Of a stretch of 64,000 nt of DNA, positions 26,387 to 37,392 are shown piece by piece. A model generated the notes under the pieces. It saw nothing but the letters and a program-made list of their open reading frames with translations, searched no databases and was not told where the DNA came from. Position numbers and translations under genes: made by a program. Each line of letters starts with the position of its first letter. Positions within the stretch are counted from its first letter, which is position 1. Source of the DNA: Telopea speciosissima (taxonomy: Eukaryota > Streptophyta > Magnoliopsida > Proteales > Proteaceae); NCBI RefSeq assembly GCF_018873765.1, contig NC_057919.1:62262484-62326483 (forward strand), read 5' to 3'.

Positions 26387-28640
26387 GGATGGAAATTGTT
26401 ACGAAATTATGAAAAGGTTTCGTAGAAGAGAGAGACTCATAACCATCGAGAGAGAAAAAAGATAGAGATAAAAACGAACACAGCTGCCTTCAGATGTCAG
26501 ACTCCGGAACGAAGGAGTTGTATAGTTCGCCTCTCGCAAGCGTAAATTACGATTGCATCCTTATTGCTGATGAAAATGGACAATGTGTAAGGGGGTCCTT
26601 TACTTCTTGGGCAAGTATTGATATTTCGGTTTTTTATTGAGGGTATTTATGTAGTTTCGATATATGAAAACTGACGATGATCTTCTTCTTATTGTCAATC
26701 TAGGAGAGGGTTACCAATACGCTAGTTTGGGAAGAATTTATACGTTACGCCAATGGTGGTATAGATAATGGAATCAGTATACGAGATCCACATTGTTCCT
26801 GGGAAAAATAAATATGACCCATGGGAGGATGGGAATATGATGCGCTTATCTTGGCGGCTTTGTTACGCTTATAGGAGATCGAAGGACAGGATTTTCATCC
26901 TTTTGTGGTGGTGCTAGCTGAACTCTTTTTTTCTTTTTGTTTTTTTTTTAAATTTCTTCTTCTTATTATAATCAAGTTTTTTTCTTTTTTTTCAATCTTT
27001 ATTCTTTGATTTGGGGACAAGAAACATGAATGGACGTGGGAATGGAGCATTGATCCGTGTCAGAGTTGGAATCAATTTAGGCTGCGTTTGGCATGCATTC
27101 TTGAAATGCATTATAGATTGATAATGTAATTCAAGATTTCATATCAAATGCAGCCTTCGTTTTACACTCATATATAAAAAGGCAGCAAAGTCAATTTATG
27201 TGAGGAAAGAGATAGACACAAAGGTACTAATGTATCCTACCTTAGCGGTTCAAAGAAAAAGTTGACACAAATGTGCTATTGTTTCCTACCCTAGCGGTTC
27301 AAAGAACATTTTCTTTAAACATTTAAACCCATTATTTCTTTAAAGGATGTGACTTCTTGCTAGGCTGCATGTCCCCTGTGCCAGTGCAAGGTCAATAGGA
27401 TCACGCACATGGGCATCCAAGGGGAGGTGCGGGGTGGTCATTTCATTGCCTCATATGAGAGGCATAGGGGAACATTGTCAGGCAACTCATTTCAATTTCT
27501 CAAACTCAACATTTTGTGGCTCTTTGGCACCTCATTCTGTGAAGATTTCAATTTTGAACCGTGGCTAAAGATAATTAATTATACATCTATACTTTAAAAG
27601 CATTTGGAAATTGAAATCATATAGTGGATTTCTTGAAATTAAGGTGTGCGTTCCAAGAATGAATACCAAACGCAGCACGTACTAGTTTCCAAATAATATT
27701 TTATTAAGGGCAAGAGATCATTGTCTGATAGCGCAGCCCCTACACCAACACGAGGGCCAATGAAGCACGCACAAGGACATCAACATGGATGAGATTTATT
27801 TAGGGTGATAATTTTGCACTACCCTGTGTGTGGGCGCAGTTTCACGCAACCAAACAATGTTCTTTTTCCCTTTTATTAATTTTACATTATGTGGGCACAA
27901 GTTCACGCAACCAAACAACGTTCTTTTCCCCTTTTATTATATAGGAGGAACCAACCAGCCCCCCTCCCCTCTTCCCAAAAGAAGTGGTTTTCTTGATAGG
28001 ATATATTTTCACATTGACTTTTTGTTCCATAGAATAATTTGATAATTTTAGTCGTTTGATATGTTTTTAAAGAAAATAAAAAATTAAATAAGCCCCATGT
28101 CAAATTTAATGGTCTCATTTAAAAAACATTCTCTACCACATAAAACAAGTTTTAAAATGTTATATTGGCACATCAAAAGGTCAAATTAGTCCAAAATTTT
28201 ACCACTAACAATACAATAAGATGAGTAACACATTCATAGGATTTTGAACCATGTGTATTTTAAAAAAAAAATGCATTGTTGAATTTATAAGGATTAAATG
28301 ATTTTTCTAAACTTCAACAAAAAATAAAATGATTTTTATAAACAAAACAATAGTTTTCTTAACACAAGCAGCCTAGTGTTGTCAGGTGGCATGTATAATG
28401 GGTTGAAATTTTTTGGATAGTAGACATGAAGGTCCCTAATTACATGTCAAGTTTCAAATAAATATTTTTTTTCCTAGTTTCTATACATATTGAACCCTCC
28501 AACAAAAAAAAATTATATCTGCGACCCCAAATTACAAGACTTGTGTGCTTAGAGCTTATGGAATGACTAAAGTACCCATAGTAATGCCTTTTATTTTTGT
28601 GACATGTTATGTGAATTTATCAATCTATATATGACAACCA
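26387..28640. other. Intergenic, 5' of the ATG18-like gene
   Basis: The first few hundred bases are the presumed ATG18-like promoter. A MITE lies at 27080-27676. Around 27830-27950 a roughly 60 bp phrase (gttcacgcaaccaaacaa) is duplicated in tandem. No protein-coding gene recognised. Confidence 0.4.
27080..27676. mobile_element. Inverted-repeat MITE (about 600 bp)
   Basis: The left end GGCTGCGTTTGGCATGCATT is matched in inverse at the right end (gaataccaaacgcagc). Inside, 'cctaccttagcggttcaaag' is duplicated in tandem (27236 and 27285). A target-site duplication was not determined. Confidence 0.6.
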
Positions 28641-31600
28641 TAACTTTCTTTTTTATGGCAGAGAGAAATTCTATTAAAGAAATAAAAAGGGTACAAGATT
28701 GTCTGAAACACAAGTATTAAGTTTTTCTACTCTCGCAGAATTAGCCATATTATGAGTTATACTTAAATGATCCATACTCTGTTTATCACAGACACTTAGA
28801 AAATGGCATAAGAGCACATTTAATGTCCAAGAGAATAGTAAAATGCTATGAAATTTCTGTACATTCGCCCATTCATTCGATTAAAGCCTCGCAATCGGTC
28901 CAAAGAACAACATTTGTGGCCCCAATTTGCTTTCTTTTGAAGCCCTTAGAGTATTCCCCTAGTTTCGGCTTCTTAAGCATTCCCAACATAACCGAAGTCA
29001 ATAATAATATTGTAGATACTGAAATTTTGCCACCGCCTTTGGCAATGATGACAACAGGACACGGATGGAAAGCATCGCACCCATACCCCCCTTGACAAAC
29101 CCTGAAGCCCAAAACTGAGCCCCAAACTGAGCCCAAACTGAGCCCAGGAAAAGCCCATGGAACACGGCGCTGTGAAGGGCTGTCCATGGCGCCGTGAAGG
29201 ACTATCCACAACGCCGAGGAAAAGGACAAACGTCATCTGGGTGACGTCATCCACGGCACCATGGAAAAGTCTCCTACGGCGTCGTGGTCGTCCCCCACCG
29301 CGCTGTGATCTATGGGACACCCCTATAAATTGGAGGGCCCCCTACCTTTATTTTCATGGAGAAAAAGCCAAGGGAGACCCCCCCCAAGTCGATTATCCAC
29401 TCCCTTTCCCACTTTTAGACCATTTCGAGTCGTTGTGATACACATTTCTCCAACAAATGGATAGATCCTTCGATTATCCCACTTGAGCGATGAACGTTCC
29501 TTCCCTAACCTAGCCGTTACTCCGTTTGCATACGGATAACGAGAATCTCTTTTATAGTCGTTATTCTGTTCGCGTACGGATAATGAAGAACATCCTTGTC
29601 AAGTCAGGACTCTGTCCAAAGAACCAACGGTGATGCGCCCATCCATCTCCACCTGAGCCAGGGGACCTCTGATGTTCAAGGAATTCTTGCGTGAAGGGTA
29701 TAATCGTTGCAATGTAGTCTTTTGTGTTTTTCTATTTTAGTGTATATATGGTAAATAGAATGTATCCAAAACAACCACTTTAAACATACTTTATGATGAA
29801 AGAATACTCGACATTCAACATCTAGAATAGAAAGACCGATTCAATCGGGCAAGATGGGTGCCTAACAGCTTCCTATACTTGTAACTTGACCCCTTACCCG
29901 ATCTCTGACCAGATCATATGGAATCTTGTAGCCCATGTCCACTCCCGTGGGATAGGGCTACCCAATCGGGTTCTAGGCCCTAATCCTAGGTGGCGACTCC
30001 ATCCTTATGAAGCATGACCCCCATCTCTACATTAAGCTGTCAAAAATAATTGGACAAAAAAATCCCTATCATCCTAAGGCCAGGTGGAACCTTGACCCCT
30101 GAGGACCGCGGTACTTACAAATATTGACAAAAGTTTTCCTATAGGCAATAACCGAGTCCCATTCTGCTTTATATGTTTCTTTAACAAAACATCCATCACA
30201 TATAAATTGTGTAAGTACCAAGGTTGAACAGCTCATAGCATGGTATTCTGTAAGGCTTAATTCTTGATGCATGGGAGGAGAGAGGTCAACAAATGGTTGA
30301 AACAAATTCGGGTCAGCAATTCATTTGTCAACATTCTTCATAACCAAATAAGGATTAGGACATCATTTATTTCTTAAACAGTGGTTCCTAGCAGTCCATA
30401 AGAAGTAGCATGTCATGGAAAAAACCAAAAAAAAAAACATAAGATCTTACTTTGGCAGAATTGATGAATGGATCAAATTTTCAAACAAATTTGAGAGAGA
30501 TGTTGCTTTGAGGAATTGTAGTTCTTAGACCTAGTTTTCTTGTTGCCCAGATTCTGTTGGAAAAAGGGCAAGACAAAAAAGGTGTGAATCCCTTTTTTTT
30601 TTCTGGGCAAAAACATAGTTGTCATCAATATTAAGAAAGTGAAATAACTTATTTTAGTAGTTAGGCCACTCTTAAGTAATCTCCACATAAATAATTTAAA
30701 TTTTGGATGCATATTGAATTTCCATAATATGGATCAAACACTTGAAAGACTTCTCAGAGAGAAGACCACCAACAGAGGCTCCGTAATATTATTACAAGAT
30801 TGCACAAGCTGCGATCTTAGTAGTTAAGATTACATTCTTGGTAAAGGGACAAAACAAAAAATCATCATGAGAAATCAAAGCTAATGGAATCTTAACAATA
30901 AGAGAGGAAATGGAATATAGAAAAATAGAGTTAATTAAAGAAAGATTCAATCTCCTTCCCACAATCAAGTCCCCAAATTTCTCCAAAGAAGGAATAGGGT
31001 GCATGTTGCTACCAATATATATTTGAATCCATCGAGGAATACAAGGGTATTCTCATATGTCAGTGGAAGTTCCAGAACTCACCTTCCAGCAAATCGATTC
31101 TCTTAGTTTCAGAACAATATGAGAAATACTATTCCACACCCAAGAGTCCTTTTTTAGCTTAGTATTTAAAGCCCGAAGAATGGAATTAGAAAAGTATTCA
31201 GCTTTAAGAATTCGACTCCATAAAGAAGCAGGGTTATTTAGCATTTGTTATCCAAGATGGAGTAATAAAGCATGATTATAGACAACATTTAATCTAAAGC
31301 TTAATCCCCCTTCCTTTTGAGTTTACAAATATCAAACCAAGAAATTAGAGAGACTTTTCTGTGCTCCTGAGACTCCCCTCGTCAAAATTGACTACTGATA
31401 GCATCTGAATTGGAGCAAATGGTTTTTGAGAACAAAAACTAAGACATAAGGTAGGTTGGAACCAAACTAAGGACTAACTTAATTAGGATTGAACATCATG
31501 CCTATGATAGTAAAGACAACTTTCAATTTGCGAACTTATATAGAATTTTATTAACTATTAGACAATGCAAGTGCCTACTTTTGGCACGAGAAATCAACAA

Positions 31601-32938
31601 AGGAGAGCCCAAATGAAGAGAAATTAAGGACATATCTTTCATTCCTAATTGAGTACAAATTTATTGACACAAGAAAGATGGGATATTTTTGCTAAAGTAA
31701 ACCTTACTCTTATTTGAAATGATATGCTGACTACCATGATCTTAGCATATCATGAAAGAGTTGAAGAATGGCCTGGATAGATCTAATATCATCTATATTT
31801 GCATGACAGAACACAAAAGTGTCATCCGCAAATAACAAATGCAAAATTCAGGGGCTGACCTAGCAATTTAATGTCTTTGAACATGTTAAGGATCCTATAA
31901 TAGAACAAAAGACGGGGAAAAACCCTCAACCAAATTGAAGATGCAAGGATCGAGAGGACACACTTGTCTAATACCTCTAGAGTGCTCAAAGAAATTAAAA
32001 GTTGCACCCTTGAGTTTGATGGAATAAGAGACAGAGGAAAGAAGAACAATAACTAAATCACGCAATTTATCCAAAAATCCAAGAATTCAAAGAGAGCTCG
32101 AACATAATCCTATTTCAAACGATCAAATGCTTTTGACATATCGAACTTAATGGTTGTCCAACCCTGTTTCCTTTTGTAATGTCACGTGTAATGGATAATC
32201 TCATGAACAATGATGAAATTACTGAAATTTATCTTCCTTTAATAAAGGCAGGCTAGAAGGGGGAAATGCAACGTCCCATTAGCCCCTGAAGTCTTTTTGT
32301 AAGAAGTTTAGAAATGATTTTATAGGGAACTATACAAAGACTAATTGGATGGAAATCCTTCAAGGCAACAACCCTCTTTTTTTTTTGGAACAAAGCTATA
32401 AGAGTATGATTGGTTCCATGGGGAACGCTAAAGAAATAAAAAAAATTATGAACAAAAATGAGAACATCAAACTATACTAAATCCCAGTATTTGTAAAAAA
32501 AGAAAGCAAGGATACCATCATGTCTTAGAGCTTTATAGGCTCCAATACATAACCCAACATTCTTAACTTCCTCTATAGATGGTAAAGAAATTAACAAGTC
32601 ATTTTCTCATAAAGGAGATTATCAAGCAGAATAACGACGGCAACAGATGAGTGTCGTTGGAGTTGGAGGTAGAAAAAATAGAGATGAAATGCCAAGCAAA
32701 GACGTTAGCAAAAGAGGGGATAACATTAATAAAATTTTCATCAGCATTTTAATAAAATCAACCAATCTAACCCGTTAATTCATTTTAGTGATGGAATGGT
32801 AAAATCTGGTATTCCTATCCCCTCAATCACATATAAGTGTCGACTTTTGAAACCAAAATAATTCCTCAACTTCTAGTACCCAGTTGAAAGGTATTAGATA
32901 TCTTTGAAGTTTTGAACAGAACTTCAGGTGATGGGTCC
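28640..32938 (-). pseudogene. L1-like LINE, decayed, split by a solo LTR
   Basis: Fragments of a plant non-LTR retrotransposon ORF2 lie in order on minus. The junction before RT reads EELFWFQKS (about 32.85 kb). RT pieces include SIEEVKNVGLCIGAYKALRHD (about 32.55 kb) and the catalytic FADDTFVFC (about 31.83 kb). NPASLWSRILKAEYF (31.2 kb) and the zinc-finger-like region starting PKFKLFMWRLLKSGLTTK (30.7 kb) follow. An RNase H-like part continues across the solo LTR to VVLWTDCEALIEWMGE-type sequence (about 28.9 kb, with a stop at the W). Many stops and frameshifts make it dead. The 5' end is missing, and the Tat element abuts it at 32939. Confidence 0.8.
29012..30119 (-). mobile_element. Solo LTR (same family as 10.3 kb) inside the LINE, AATAT TSD
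   Basis: On minus it begins TGTAAGTACCG at 30119 and ends TATCTACA at 29012. AATAT flanks it at 29007-29011 and 30120-30124. It shares with the 10.3 kb copy the blocks 'gtcatgcttcata', 'gagtcgccacctagg' and 'tgttaggcacccatcttg'. It interrupts the LINE RNase H region. Confidence 0.88.
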
Positions 32939-33681
32939 TATTGTGGGTGAAAACCTCTGATGCTCGGTTCGCCCACGGATGAGCCTGTAAAAACCAAGCG
33001 ATGAGCACAAGAGAGCCGGTGTGGCTCCGGCCAAGGACTCTCCGACGCTCAAGTCAGGTCTCCAATGCAACAGCGTAACTACGTAGTGAAAGCAAGATGA
33101 GGAATGGTGCTCCATACCTGGGTATTTATAGAGTGAGGATGAGATGAGGCGGTTGGGAGAGTCCTCGTATGGTAGGAGTCCTTCTTTTGGAAGGCTCCCT
33201 CGAGTAGAGCGGAGTAGAGAGCTATTTTCGGGGTCGGGCTCTTATTAAGGTAAGAGTCCATGCAAAGTGTGATTTCGTACTGCGCTGGGATCGCGGCTCG
33301 ATCCTTATCCCATGATTCTCGGGATGTGCTGACGCGGCCCCGCGATCCCCGGTGGGGCGCTATAGTAGCCTTTGTGGAGGAGGGCTCGACCTCGGAGGTC
33401 GGCCTGGTCGGGCGGCCTTAACAGTCACCTCGGCCTGGGAGGTCGGCCCGAACGATTGGTCTTGGCAGTTAGCTCGGCCAGGGGTTTATGGTTGACCTGT
33501 GTGAGCTCGGCTTGAAGCTCGGCCTCAGCCACCGGCTAGCTTGCATGAATCTGGCTCTGTCAGGTGACTTATTGGAGATGGGGTCGGCCCGATTTCTTGC
33601 TCGGCTCAATTCGATTCTTGGACTGAGGTCAGGTCGGTAATGTGGCAGCCTTTGATAGGTGGGGTGTTTTATGCCTCATCA
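32939..33681 (-). repeat. 3' LTR of the Tat element
   Basis: 743 bp. In element orientation it starts TGATGAGGCAT at 33681 and ends CACAATA (the partner LTR ends CGCAACA), so the terminal CA has become TA. It carries 13 extra bases relative to the 5' LTR near 33390. TATAAATA on minus lies at 33123-33130. Confidence 0.95.
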
Positions 33682-33696
33682 CAGGCCCCCCCACTC
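33682..33696 (-). promoter_or_regulatory. Polypurine tract
   Basis: The minus strand reads GAGTGGGGGGCCTG directly before the 3' LTR. Such G-rich tracts prime plus-strand DNA synthesis in LTR elements. It agrees in position with the LTR boundary. Confidence 0.75.
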
Positions 33697-33937
33697 ATCA
33701 GGGGTCGGCTCAACACTGATGAGTGAAGTTTCCAGGTCTGCTTGTCAGGAAGATTTTTACGGCCGAGCCGAGCTTATTTTTGTCACGGATTTGACGCTGC
33801 ACGGTCTGACGGTTGGGTATCAGTGCCACGTCAGCGGAGTCATTATGGCAGGCTCGGGAATTCAAAACGTCCTTTGATCTGGGCCGTTGAATTATGCTGA
33901 GCTCTGATCGATCGTTGGATCAGTTCAACCCAAGAGT

Positions 33938-33945
33938 TATAAATA
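33938..33945 (+). promoter_or_regulatory. TATA box of the antisense gene
   Basis: TATAAATA on plus, 185 bases upstream of the antisense gene's ATG at 34123 and outside the LTR. This suggests the antisense gene has its own promoter. Confidence 0.6.
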
Positions 33946-34122
33946 GGTGACTCCTAACTATTCATTCTTCACTGCTCCAAGTTATTGACTTCTCGGTAAG
34001 CTCGGATTCTTTAGCTCTGTAGCGCTCGGTGCTTTCTGGTTCGTGATCAGCTCGGCCTTTGCTTCGTTCGCGCTCAGCTCATCCTTAGCTCTTCTTCAAC
34101 CAGTAAGTCTTCTCCGCCCAGT

Positions 34123-36426
34123 ATGTCAGTTGGTAGTAGTCCCATGGGCGAGCTGTTCGTCGGGGCGGCAGAGGGCTCGAGTCCGAGCCAAGAGCTCCCC
34201 GCTCGTTCTCCCACTATAGACCTGTTGGGCTCAACTTCGGATGAGCCCGATGTAGTGGAGCCTCGTCAGGCCGAGGTGGCCGAGCCTCCGTTGCTCCTGG
34301 AGTTCAACCATGTGGCCCAGCCAATCACCGTAAACCGAGCCAAGAACTCTGGGTCGTCCTCATCCGATGAGGAGTCAAGTGAGGGAGATTCGTCCGAAGT
34401 GGGGGTTGGCTCGATCAACTCGTCCGCTGACGCCCCTGAGCTTGAAGAAGGGAATGTCAACACCGTTCTGAGCACGATCACGGATGCCGACCTCGACTAT
34501 CTAAGGATTACTTATGCCATCCCCGAGGATATTCAACTCTGAGCTCCTAACCCCGGGGAGATGGCCTGCTTCATCAGGCCCGGTGAGGTGGCTTTATACG
34601 AGACGCCTTTCAAGTATGCGTTCAGGCTCCCCTTCCTCGGCTTGGTGGACCAGAACTTGGACCACTTCCACCTATCCCCTGGTCAGCTGGTGCTGAACTC
34701 TTGGCTGGCCCTGTACGACTTCTACGTCCTATTTTACGAGATGGGCCGAGGTGCAAGCATGACACTTTTCTCTCGGCTCTTTTTCTTGAAGAAGTCTCCA
34801 GAGAAGGGGTGGTACTACTTCAGTCGCCAATCTGGGAAGAGTGCGGCCCTGGGCAGCCACAAATTTTTGGTCGGCACGCTGACCTTCAATAAGTATTGGA
34901 AGCCTCATTTTTTCTTTGCTTCCATTCCAAACAGCCCTCTCCGAACCGAGTGGAAGGAGATGAACTGGAACTACGTCAATAGGGTACTGCCCCTAACCGA
35001 GAATGAGCTGACCTCGCTTGATCTAATCCCCCCGCGTCCGCCCTTTGACGTCCTTCGGCTTCAGGACAAGGGGTTTCTTCAAAGGTGGCACATGACCCCT
35101 GGTAGGAGCCCGAGCCGAGCCCATTTTCGTTCCCGAGCTGACCTCTTTAGTTAGTCTTTATTTCTTTTTTAATTTGTTTTTGACGTTTGGTTTCTCTTGC
35201 AGTGGTCGACCATATTCCCCCTATGGATATAGCTCGGCTAAGGGCCTAGACCCTTGCGGACTGAAGGAAGAAAAATGCAGAGAAGAAGTCCCGGGGTGAG
35301 TCCTCCAAGGCCCCCAAGGGCAAGGCCGTGTTGCCCAGCCCGCCCGACGCTGTGGTCGGCCTTGAGGCCCAAAAGAGTACGGGCCCAGCGGGGTCTCCAA
35401 GGAAAGGGAAGGGCCGAAAAGGCGAGAGGAGCCCGTCGAAAGTGGCCAAACGTCAGAAGCTCTCGGTCAATCTGACGAGTGGTGGTCTTCTGCCCGTGGC
35501 TTCTCCCCCCAACATTTCCCGCTATGTCTTAGGGAGGGCCTCAGCCAGCAATGTTCCGGTGAGGCCGACCTGGTGCCTCTTCCCAAGGGACTCGGCATTG
35601 ACGTCAGCTACGCATGCCAAGGAATGGCTGGATGTAGGTCGACTCCCGGCCGACAGGGAGAAACTCGAGGTGCTGTCAGACCCCGAGCTCCTCTTCACCC
35701 TGTTTCAGGATTTCAACATGGTAAGTTTTATGCTCGACTCTTATGATTAGATCCGACCTGTGTAATCTGTCTTGAGTTTTGTTCTCATGCTTTTTTGTAG
35801 GGCTTCACCAAGACAGTGGAGACTATGCTTCGCTTTGAGCGGCTCTTGACCGAGAACCACTCCTTGGGCGTCCAGTGCAAGAAAGCCTACCAGGATGCCC
35901 AGGATGCCGTTCAGAGGCGTCGGGAGACCCAAGAGAAGCTTACTGTGGCCGAGGCCGAGGTGGAGAGCTCTAGTGCCGAGGTGATCAGGCAGAAAGAGAA
36001 GGTCTGGGCTCTGCAGGCTCAGCTCATCGAGGCGAGGAAGAAGGCCAAGGAAGACTTGGCCCTAGCTCGGGATGAGGCGATCAGCGACTATCTCCAATCG
36101 AAGGAGTACACTGATGTGTGCCATGAGATCAGGAAGCCTCCCTTTGCCGAAGGTTTTGAGGCAGGCCGGGCTGATCTCTTGACCGGGATCAGGGAAGTCT
36201 ATCCCGATCTCAATCTCTCTCGTTTCAACGACGATGCTACTACTTTTGCCGGGGAGTTGGGAGATGAGGAGGGAGCCGAGGTCACCCAGGCTCTGCCCAT
36301 TGAGAAACATACGTGGACCGACCTCTTCATCCTTGACGCTGAACCCCAAGACCCCTTGCCGAGCCTACCACCGCGGATGTTGACGAGGTCGCCTCCAAGT
36401 CCACCGTCGAGGAGATTGAGATGTAA
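34123..36426 (+). pseudogene. Antisense gene of the Tat element (gypsy-type 'Transposase_28'-like), 3 exons, decayed
   Basis: Plus-strand gene opposite to gag-pol. Exon 1 (34123-35149) has a Ser/Glu-rich leader, then a domain with RPGEVALYETPFKYAF, SPGQLVLNSWLALYDF and YYFSRQ, resembling the plant 'putative gypsy type transposon' family (PF04195). Exon 2 (35203-35720) is a basic linker (KGKGRKGERSPSK), then RYVLGRASASNV. Exon 3 (35801-about 36426) is a coiled coil (RRRETQEKLTVAEAEVESS), then an acidic tail. Both introns are GT-AG with correct phase (35150-35202, 35721-35800). In-frame stops at 34540 (TGA), 35247 (TAG) and 35262 (TGA) look like C-to-T changes. Near 36350 a one-base shift separates the coiled-coil frame from the likely natural end (EEIEM, TAA at 36424). 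Function is unknown; in-element antisense ORFs are known from Tat relatives. Confidence 0.75.
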
Positions 36427-36498
36427 AAATATTTTTTTTTTTTTTTTGGGTGATCAAACTACCCTCATTGTAACCATGCCGAGCAGTCGGCCTGTACT

Positions 36499-36506
36499 GA
36501 ATAAAA
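36499..36506 (+). terminator. Probable poly(A) signal of the antisense gene
   Basis: 'tgaataaaaaat' follows the proposed stop by about 75 bases on plus. With the TATA box and introns it completes a conventional polymerase II gene layout. Confidence 0.5.
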
Positions 36507-36859
36507 AATCTATTTTTGCCAGAATTTGTCCAAGTGTTTTAGCTCAGCACTCTTAACCTTCTCTTCCTTGTGTATGTTGTTCCATTTGGGGTTGTGGCCG
36601 AACTACCGAGTCGTTCCGCTAGCCGAGCTTAGGGACTTGTCTATTTTTTACCCATGCTTCACGTGGTCGGCGGCTCGGCCATGCCATGCCTGAGGTCAAG
36701 GTGATTTTTGCTTTGGTTAGTTAATTCGCCATTCCCATCGGTCCGATTGGACAGGCTATCATATAAGCGGACGCGTGGCCGAGCAGCCTTCCTGGCCGAG
36801 CGTAATGCCTTAGCTTAGTTTCAAACTTTATTAGGCTTGACCAAGGGGGGAGTTTTCTC

Positions 36860-37305
36860 TTGAGAGGTCGGCCAGGTCTATGAGGATCGGTCTTACGACT
36901 TGGTTGCCGACCTATGAGGGTCGGTCTTTGAGGTCGGTCAGGTCTATGAGGACCGATCTTATGATTTGGTTGCCGACCTATGAGGGCCAGTCTTTGAGGT
37001 CGGCCAGGTCTATGAGGACCGGTCTTACGACTTTACTGCCGACCTATGAGGGTCGGTCTTCGAGGTCGACCAGGTCTATGAGGACCGATCTTACGACTTG
37101 GTTGCCGACCTATGAGGGTTGGTCTTCGAGGTCAGCCAGGTCTATGAGGACCCGTCTTACGATTTTACTGCCGACCTATGAGGGCCAGTCTTTGAGGTCG
37201 GCTAGGTCTATGAGGACCGGTCTTATGACTAGGTTGCCAACCTATGAGGGTCGGTCTTCGAGGTCGGCCAGGTCTATGAGGACCGGTCTTACGACTTTGA
37301 TTTAG
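36860..37305. repeat. 66 bp tandem array, seven copies, in the Tat 3' region
   Basis: 'ggtctatgaggaccggtctt' recurs at 36875, 36941, 37007, 37073, 37139, 37205 and 37271, exactly 66 bases apart. Each unit is itself two related halves (ggtctatgaggaccggtctt and cctatgagggtcggtctt), implying an older unit of about 33 bp. The period is a multiple of three, so a 141-residue open frame runs through it on plus, but that is a by-product. It lies just downstream of the pol stop. Confidence 0.95.
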
Positions 37306-37392
37306 GAGCTTGCAAATACGTTAAGTGGCGGAGAAAGACTTTATTTAATTGAATCAAATGTTGGGCCTGAAGCCAAATACACGCATGCTCAG

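Noticed and set aside
36880-37305. 141-codon open frame with a 22-residue protein repeat
   Set aside because: It is the translation of the 66 bp tandem array, whose period is a multiple of three. No start context, promoter or homology, and it lies in the element's 3' untranslated region.
36860-37305. CRISPR-like regular repeats
   Set aside because: The repeats are directly adjacent, without unique spacers, and the DNA is plant nuclear.
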